NCBI RefSeq assembly: GCF_000455485.1
Contig: NZ_CBQR020000022.1
Span: forward strand, 1-38,079
Length of the DNA: 38,079 nucleotides
From: Gorillibacterium massiliense
GTDB taxonomy: Bacteria; Bacillota; Bacilli; Paenibacillales; NBRC-103111
Direction of reading: 5' to 3'
In this document: piece after piece, positions 33,408-38,079 of the stretch
Numbering within the stretch: position 1 is the stretch's first letter
Layout of the letters: each line of letters starts with the position of its first letter
Notes under the pieces: generated by a model
Told to the model about the DNA's origin: nothing
Databases searched by the model: none
What the model saw: only the letters and a program-made list of their open reading frames with translations
Translations under genes and position numbers: made by a program

Positions 33408-35636
33408 ATGGAAAAGAAAGTTCAATTCGAACTTGCGGGAAGACCGTTTGTTTTGGAAACGGGCAAATTGGCCAAGCAGGCCAGCGGAGCTGTTATGGCT
33501 CGATATGGAGACACCGCGGTGCTTTGTACCGTAACGGCATCAAACGAGCCGAAGGATCTCGATTTCTTTCCGCTCACGGTCAATTACGAAGAGCGGATGT
33601 ACGCGGCGGGTAAAATTCCCGGCGGCTACATCAAGCGCGAAGGACGTCCATCGCAAAAAGCAATCCTGGCCAGCCGTCTCACCGACCGGCCGATTCGTCC
33701 GCTTTTCCCGGAAGGCTTCCGTAACGATGTGCAAATTGTAAACCTTGTCATGAGCATGGATCAGGACTGCGCGCCTGAAATCGTGGCGATGATCGGCACC
33801 TCCGTTGCCCTGACCATCTCCAATGTCCCCTTCAATGGTCCCATCGCCGGCGTTATCGTAGGTCGCGTCGACGGCGAATTTGTCATTAATCCTACCGTCG
33901 AACAGTTGAAGAAGACGGAGTTGTTCCTCGTGGTTTCAGGAACGAAGGAAGCCATCATGATGGTGGAAGCGGAAGCTCACGAGCTTCCGGAAGATCTCGT
34001 GCTGGAAGCGATTATGTACGGACACGAAGAGATCAAGAAGATCGTTGCTCAAATCGAGGATTTCGCTCAAGACGTAAGCAAGCCGAAAATGGATGTCGTG
34101 CTTCATCAAATCGACGAAGAGGTAAACCGCGAAGTTCGTGCTTTTGCCTTGGATCGTTTGGTGCAAGCCGTCAGCATCGGCGAGAAGCATGCGCGTCAAG
34201 AAGCCATTGACTTGATCAATCAAGATACGGTGGCTCATTTCGCCGAAGCGTATGCCGACGAAACGGACAAGCTGGGCGATGTGAAGGAAGTTCTTTACGA
34301 CATCGTCAAAGAAGAAGTCCGCCGCTTGATCACTCACGACAAAGTTCGTCCCGACGGCCGTGCCGTCGATGAAATCCGTCCTATCAGCGGTGAAACCAGT
34401 CTGCTTGCCAGAACTCATGGCTCGGCGCTGTTTACCCGGGGACAAACCCAAGCGCTCAGCGTCGCTACCCTCGGGGCTATGGGGGATGTGCAGATGTTGG
34501 ACGGCTTGGACTTGGAAGAAACCAAGCGCTTCATGCATCACTATAACTTCCCGCCCTTCAGCGTAGGGGAAGCTCGGCCGCTCCGTGCGCCGGGACGCCG
34601 GGAAATCGGACATGGTGCATTGGGCGAACGTGCCCTGCAAATGATCCTTCCTTCGGAAGAAGAGTTCCCCTATGCGATCCGCGTCGTTTCCGAGGTGTTG
34701 GAATCCAACGGTTCCACATCCCAAGCCTCCATCTGTGCCGGTTGTATGGCGCTTATGGATGCGGGCGTGCCGATCAAAGCACCCGTTGCCGGCGTGGCCA
34801 TGGGTCTGATCAAGGACGGCGACCACTACACGGTGTTGACTGACATCCAAGGCATGGAAGACCACTTGGGCGACATGGACTTCAAAGTAGCCGGCACGAA
34901 AGCTGGCGTTACCGCCATCCAAATGGATATTAAGATCGACGGCATCAACCGCGATATCTTGAAGGAAGCGTTGGACCAGGCATACAAAGGCCGCATGTTC
35001 ATCATGGACAAGATGATGGAAGTCATCAGCGAGCCGCGTAAGGAACTGTCTCCTTTCGCTCCGAAAATTATCATTATGCAAATCAATCCGGATAAAATCC
35101 GCGACGTTATCGGTGCAGGCGGTAAAATCATCAACAAGATCATTGATGAGACCGGTGTAAAGATCGACATCGAACAGGACGGCAAAGTATACATCGCTTC
35201 CTCCAATCAAGAGATGAACGAGAAAGCCCGTTCCATCATTGAAGGGATCGTCCGGGAAGTCGTCGTTGGCGAAATTTATGAGGGTACCGTCAAACGGATC
35301 GAAAAATTCGGCGCCTTCGTGGAAGTGCTTCCCGGCAAGGAAGGCCTTGTCCACGTGTCACAGCTGGCCGTTGAACGGGTTGCCAATGTAGAGGATGTCG
35401 TCTCTCTGGGTGATACCATCACCGTCAAGGTTACGGAGATCGATTCCCAAGGCCGCGTCAACCTGTCCCACAAGGTGCTGCTGCTGCCGGAAGGCGCGGA
35501 AAACCAACAGGAAACCCGCCCTCCCCGCCAAGACCGTCCCCGCGACTCTCGCCCGGGAGGCTCGGATCGCAATCATGACCGGAATCATGACCGCGACCGG
35601 AATCGCCCTCGTCCTGGAAATAGCGAACGCAAATAA
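33408..35636 (+). CDS. pnp: Polyribonucleotide nucleotidyltransferase (PNPase)
   Basis: PNPase is the phosphorolytic 3'-5' exoribonuclease that dominates mRNA decay in Bacillus-type bacteria, acting as a trimer. The 742-residue protein has the first RNase PH domain ([20 protein letters not shown]), an all-helical linker, and the second, catalytic RNase PH domain ([18 protein letters not shown], then [20 protein letters not shown]). A KH domain with the GxxG loop ([13 protein letters not shown]) and an S1 domain ([20 protein letters not shown]) follow. The last 45 residues are an unusual charged tail rich in Arg, Asp, Asn, His and Pro, with [17 protein letters not shown]. The start is ATG at 33408 after GGGAGG. 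A terminator follows. Confidence 0.97.
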   Translation: MEKKVQFELAGRPFVLETGKLAKQASGAVMARYGDTAVLCTVTASNEPKDLDFFPLTVNYEERMYAAGKIPGGYIKREGRPSQKAILASRLTDRPIRPLFPEGFRNDVQIVNLVMSMDQDCAPEIVAMIGTSVALTISNVPFNGPIAGVIVGRVDGEFVINPTVEQLKKTELFLVVSGTKEAIMMVEAEAHELPEDLVLEAIMYGHEEIKKIVAQIEDFAQDVSKPKMDVVLHQIDEEVNREVRAFALDRLVQAVSIGEKHARQEAIDLINQDTVAHFAEAYADETDKLGDVKEVLYDIVKEEVRRLITHDKVRPDGRAVDEIRPISGETSLLARTHGSALFTRGQTQALSVATLGAMGDVQMLDGLDLEETKRFMHHYNFPPFSVGEARPLRAPGRREIGHGALGERALQMILPSEEEFPYAIRVVSEVLESNGSTSQASICAGCMALMDAGVPIKAPVAGVAMGLIKDGDHYTVLTDIQGMEDHLGDMDFKVAGTKAGVTAIQMDIKIDGINRDILKEALDQAYKGRMFIMDKMMEVISEPRKELSPFAPKIIIMQINPDKIRDVIGAGGKIINKIIDETGVKIDIEQDGKVYIASSNQEMNEKARSIIEGIVREVVVGEIYEGTVKRIEKFGAFVEVLPGKEGLVHVSQLAVERVANVEDVVSLGDTITVKVTEIDSQGRVNLSHKVLLLPEGAENQQETRPPRQDRPRDSRPGGSDRNHDRNHDRDRNRPRPGNSERK

Positions 35637-35646
35637 TTTGATCCGT

Positions 35647-35673
35647 AAAAAAACTCCGCAAGGAGTTTTTTTT
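35647..35673 (+). terminator. Intrinsic terminator after pnp
   Basis: AAAAAAACTCC pairs with GGAGTTTTTTT around GCAA, with eight T in a row at the 3' side. It starts 11 bases after the pnp stop. The A-run upstream makes it potentially bidirectional. Confidence 0.9.
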
Positions 35674-35834
35674 ATTTTCCGGCTTATTTCTTGTCCAATT
35701 TTGCATAGGATAGGGAATAGAGCTTGGACAACACCAAAGTGCTGAGCTATGTAGGGATATGCGTGATTCCAGGCATGACAAGTCTGTCGGTTGAAAACGG
35801 CAGATTTGCCAACATACAGGCGGAGGTCGGTGGA

Positions 35835-36869
35835 ATGCGTCAGATCAGCTTGCTGTATTTAGTCGGCATTGTCATTGTACTCATGTGGGGCCTCGCCCCT
35901 TTATTTGGAATTGATGCGTACACGCGCTATGTGTGGAAAATGAAAGATGCACCCCATTTGAGTGCATTTAAGCCGTTTTTAAAACATGATAACGTTCCAT
36001 CCGATGAGCAAGTTTGGAGAGAACGGCTCATGAAGGAGGCTCCGGCTTTACGGATTAAGCCGATTGACGCTCGAATCGATCCGGTTTGGAAGGCGATCCC
36101 CGGATATAATGGGCGAGAGGTGGACCAGGAGGCGACGCTTAAGCTGATTGCATCCCGTAAACTTGCCGTAGGGAGTGCCATACCTTACATCTATCGGGAT
36201 ATTCCGCCAAATCAGTCTCTCGAAGATCTTGGCGCCCAGCCGATTTTCAAAGGGAATCCGGAAAAACCGATGGTATCGCTTATGATCAATGTAGCATGGG
36301 GGGACGAGTTTTTGCCGTCAATGCTTTCGACCTTGAATAAAGAAAACGTTCATGCTACATTTTTCTTTGATGGTACATGGCTGTCGAAGCATATCGAAAC
36401 AGCCAGACAAATTGGTGCATACGGTCATGAACTATCCAACCACGCTTATTCGCATAAGAATATGAGCCGTCTGAACCGAGATCAGGCAGCGGCAGAGATC
36501 GTAAAGACCGAAAAACTGCTGACGGATAAGTTGGGCGTTCATAATACACTTTTCGCACCGCCTTCAGGAGACTTTGATCAAGAGACGGTGGATATCGCAC
36601 ACCAGCTCCATCTGAAAACCGTGCTGTGGACGCTGGATACGGTGGATTGGAAAAACCCCGCACCAGAAACCATCATCCGCCGCATCTCCAAAGGACTTGA
36701 ACCTGGAGCGCTCATCCTTATGCATCCGACGTCCTCGTCATCGCAAGCCCTACCTGCCCTCATCCGGGAAATCAAACGAAAAGGCCTTGCTATCGGCACC
36801 GTGAGCGAATTGCTTTCGCCGAGCCGAATATCCCCCGACGGGCAAGGCGTAACCCTGCTCAGCAGGTAA
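35835..36869 (+). CDS. ylxY: YlxY-type polysaccharide deacetylase family protein
   Basis: The 344-residue product has one N-terminal membrane helix (ISLLYLVGIVIVLMWGLAPLF), a linker of about 120 residues, and a NodB-fold deacetylase domain from about 145. The zinc-binding pair is visible in SNHAYSHKNMSRL, followed by FAPPSGDFDQETVDIA and GALILMHPT. The usual first motif TFDDG is replaced by INVAWGDE, as I recall for YlxY relatives, so activity is uncertain. YlxY lies between pnp and mlpA in B. subtilis, as here. I choose ATG 35835, 7 bases after GGAGGTCGG; an in-frame TTG at 35724 has no binding site and would bury the membrane helix. It is probably a membrane-anchored extracytoplasmic protein. 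Confidence 0.88.
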   Translation: MRQISLLYLVGIVIVLMWGLAPLFGIDAYTRYVWKMKDAPHLSAFKPFLKHDNVPSDEQVWRERLMKEAPALRIKPIDARIDPVWKAIPGYNGREVDQEATLKLIASRKLAVGSAIPYIYRDIPPNQSLEDLGAQPIFKGNPEKPMVSLMINVAWGDEFLPSMLSTLNKENVHATFFFDGTWLSKHIETARQIGAYGHELSNHAYSHKNMSRLNRDQAAAEIVKTEKLLTDKLGVHNTLFAPPSGDFDQETVDIAHQLHLKTVLWTLDTVDWKNPAPETIIRRISKGLEPGALILMHPTSSSSQALPALIREIKRKGLAIGTVSELLSPSRISPDGQGVTLLSR

Positions 36870-36895
36870 ACCGCACTTAATAATGGAGGTACTCA

Positions 36896-38079
36896 GTGAT
36901 AAAAGCCGAATTGTCCAACGGACTCCGGGTTGTCCTGGAGAAGATGTCTACCCTTCGTTCCGTATCTTTTGGGATTTGGGTGAAAACCGGATCCCGCAAT
37001 GAAACGGAAGCTCAAAACGGGATCTCCCATTTTATCGAGCACATGCTGTTTAAAGGAACCGACCGTTTCAGCGCCAAGGAAATTGCAGAAGTGTTTGATG
37101 GAATTGGCGGTAATGTCAATGCGTTCACATCCAAAGAGTATACCTGCTATTACGCAAAAGTGTTGGACCAGCATTTGCCTATTGCTGTCGATCTATTGGC
37201 GAATATGTTTTTCCAGTCGCTGCTAGATCCGGAGGATCTGGATAAGGAACGCAACGTCATTCTCGAAGAAATCGCCATGTATGAAGACACGCCTGACGAT
37301 CTCGTTCATGATTTGCTGGCAAAAGCAGCCTATGGCGAGCATCCTCTCGGCTATACCATACTCGGAAGTGAAGAGAATTTACGAAGCTTGAGGTCGGATG
37401 ACCTGCGGGCGTACATGGCGGACCGGTACCGCCTCGAGGACATCGTCATCAGCATTGCCGGGAACTATCCGGACTCGATTCTTGAGCTTCTGGAAAAGCA
37501 TTTTGGCGCTTTCAGCGGTAAAGGAATAGAAGGGGACAATCATGCGCCTGGCTTTGTCGGCGGGCAAGTGTACAACAAAAAGAAAACGGAACAAAACCAT
37601 ATTTGTCTCGCCCTTCCCGGGTTGAAGTTGAGCGATGACCGTTTATACGCCATGGTCCTGCTCAATAATGTCATCGGCGGTGGGATGAGTTCCCGGTTAT
37701 TTCAAGAAATTCGCGAAAAACGAGGCCTCGCCTACTCCGTTTATTCCTATCATTCCGCCAATGCGGACAGCGGGTTGTTTACTATTTATACAGGGACGGC
37801 GCCCAAGCAAACGGATGAAGTTTTAAAACTTACGGAGGAAGTGCTCTCTGATCTCCTTGCCAAAGGCATGACGGAAAAAGAGCTCGGCCAAGGCAAGGAA
37901 CAGTTGAAAGGCAGTCTGATTCTTGGACTCGAGAGTTCCGGCAGCCGGATGAACCGCATCGGCAAAAACGAGCTGATGTTGGGGCAGCATTTTACATTGG
38001 ACGAAACCATCGATATGATTGAAGCCGTTACAATGGAGGATGTCAACAAGCTGTCCAAGGAGCTGTTCTCCCAACCCTT
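36896..38079 (+). CDS. mlpA: M16 family zinc peptidase MlpA (YmxG), incomplete at the window end
   Basis: This open frame runs to the right edge without a stop: 394 codons are visible. It starts with GTG at 36896, 6 bases after GGAGGT. The inverted zinc motif HFIEH is at about residues 43-47 (GISHFIEHMLFKGT), with the downstream glutamate region NVILEEIAMYEDTPDD, which is the M16 (insulinase, processing-peptidase) signature. The second, inactive half has GGGMSSRLFQEIREKRGLAY, also typical. Most M16B proteins of this type are about 410-420 residues, so only a short tail is missing. It follows ylxY as in B. subtilis, where MlpA was linked to protease gene regulation. Confidence 0.93.
   Translation, partial: MIKAELSNGLRVVLEKMSTLRSVSFGIWVKTGSRNETEAQNGISHFIEHMLFKGTDRFSAKEIAEVFDGIGGNVNAFTSKEYTCYYAKVLDQHLPIAVDLLANMFFQSLLDPEDLDKERNVILEEIAMYEDTPDDLVHDLLAKAAYGEHPLGYTILGSEENLRSLRSDDLRAYMADRYRLEDIVISIAGNYPDSILELLEKHFGAFSGKGIEGDNHAPGFVGGQVYNKKKTEQNHICLALPGLKLSDDRLYAMVLLNNVIGGGMSSRLFQEIREKRGLAYSVYSYHSANADSGLFTIYTGTAPKQTDEVLKLTEEVLSDLLAKGMTEKELGQGKEQLKGSLILGLESSGSRMNRIGKNELMLGQHFTLDETIDMIEAVTMEDVNKLSKELFSQP

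Noticed and set aside
33936-35354. A 472-codon open frame on the - strand.
   Set aside because: It lies wholly antisense to pnp, has no recognisable domain and no binding site. It is explained by codon bias of the real gene.

Overview
The window is a stretch of core chromosome from a flagellated, spore-former-type member of the Firmicutes. The Paenibacillaceae (Paenibacillus and relatives) is the best guess. The reasons are a gene order that follows the Bacillus subtilis flagellar/chemotaxis to mlpA segment almost gene for gene, a Gram-positive PolC replicase, strong GGAGG-type ribosome binding sites with many GTG and TTG starts, base composition that looks slightly above half G+C by eye, and a very long glycine-rich IF2. 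Every confident gene is on the + strand.

Region 1 (1-9294) is the end of the flagellar/chemotaxis operon. It holds the tail of flhG, then cheB, cheA, cheW, cheC, cheD, a small two-helix membrane protein, sigD, a FapA/DUF342 protein, a small basic protein, a SwrB/YlxL-like (DUF6115) protein, a short membrane-anchored protein resembling the N-terminal part of MltG, and an intrinsic terminator. It encodes the receptor-adaptation and CheY-P removal branches of chemotaxis plus the flagellar sigma factor.

Region 2 (9295-18455) is translation, lipid and isoprenoid housekeeping: rpsB, tsf, pyrH, frr, uppS, cdsA, dxr, rseP (site-2 protease) and a short archaeal/eukaryote-type proS. Several hairpins (rpsB leader, rpsB-tsf, tsf-pyrH, dxr-rseP) divide it into transcription units.

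Region 3 (18456-23716) holds a non-coding block of about 470 bases with two related, oppositely oriented long hairpins, then polC, then a short heptad-repeat membrane ORF that may be a gene remnant.

Region 4 (23717-33257) is the nusA-infB operon: a strong promoter, a leader with two terminator-like hairpins, rimP, nusA, ylxR/rnpM, ylxQ, infB (13 tandem 14-15 residue repeats), rbfA, nrnA, truB (interrupted by a one-base frameshift as read here), ribF and rpsO.

Region 5 (33258-38079) is a leader with a 12-bp perfect inverted repeat, pnp and its terminator, a YlxY-type polysaccharide deacetylase homologue and an M16 zinc peptidase (mlpA) cut by the window end.

I found no phage, IS element, CRISPR array, defence island, tRNA or rRNA. 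The window is ordinary core genome. What deserves attention is the non-coding structure (paired hairpins before polC, leaders of rimP, pnp, rseP and rpsB), the infB minisatellite, the truB frameshift, and the small unassigned proteins around sigD.
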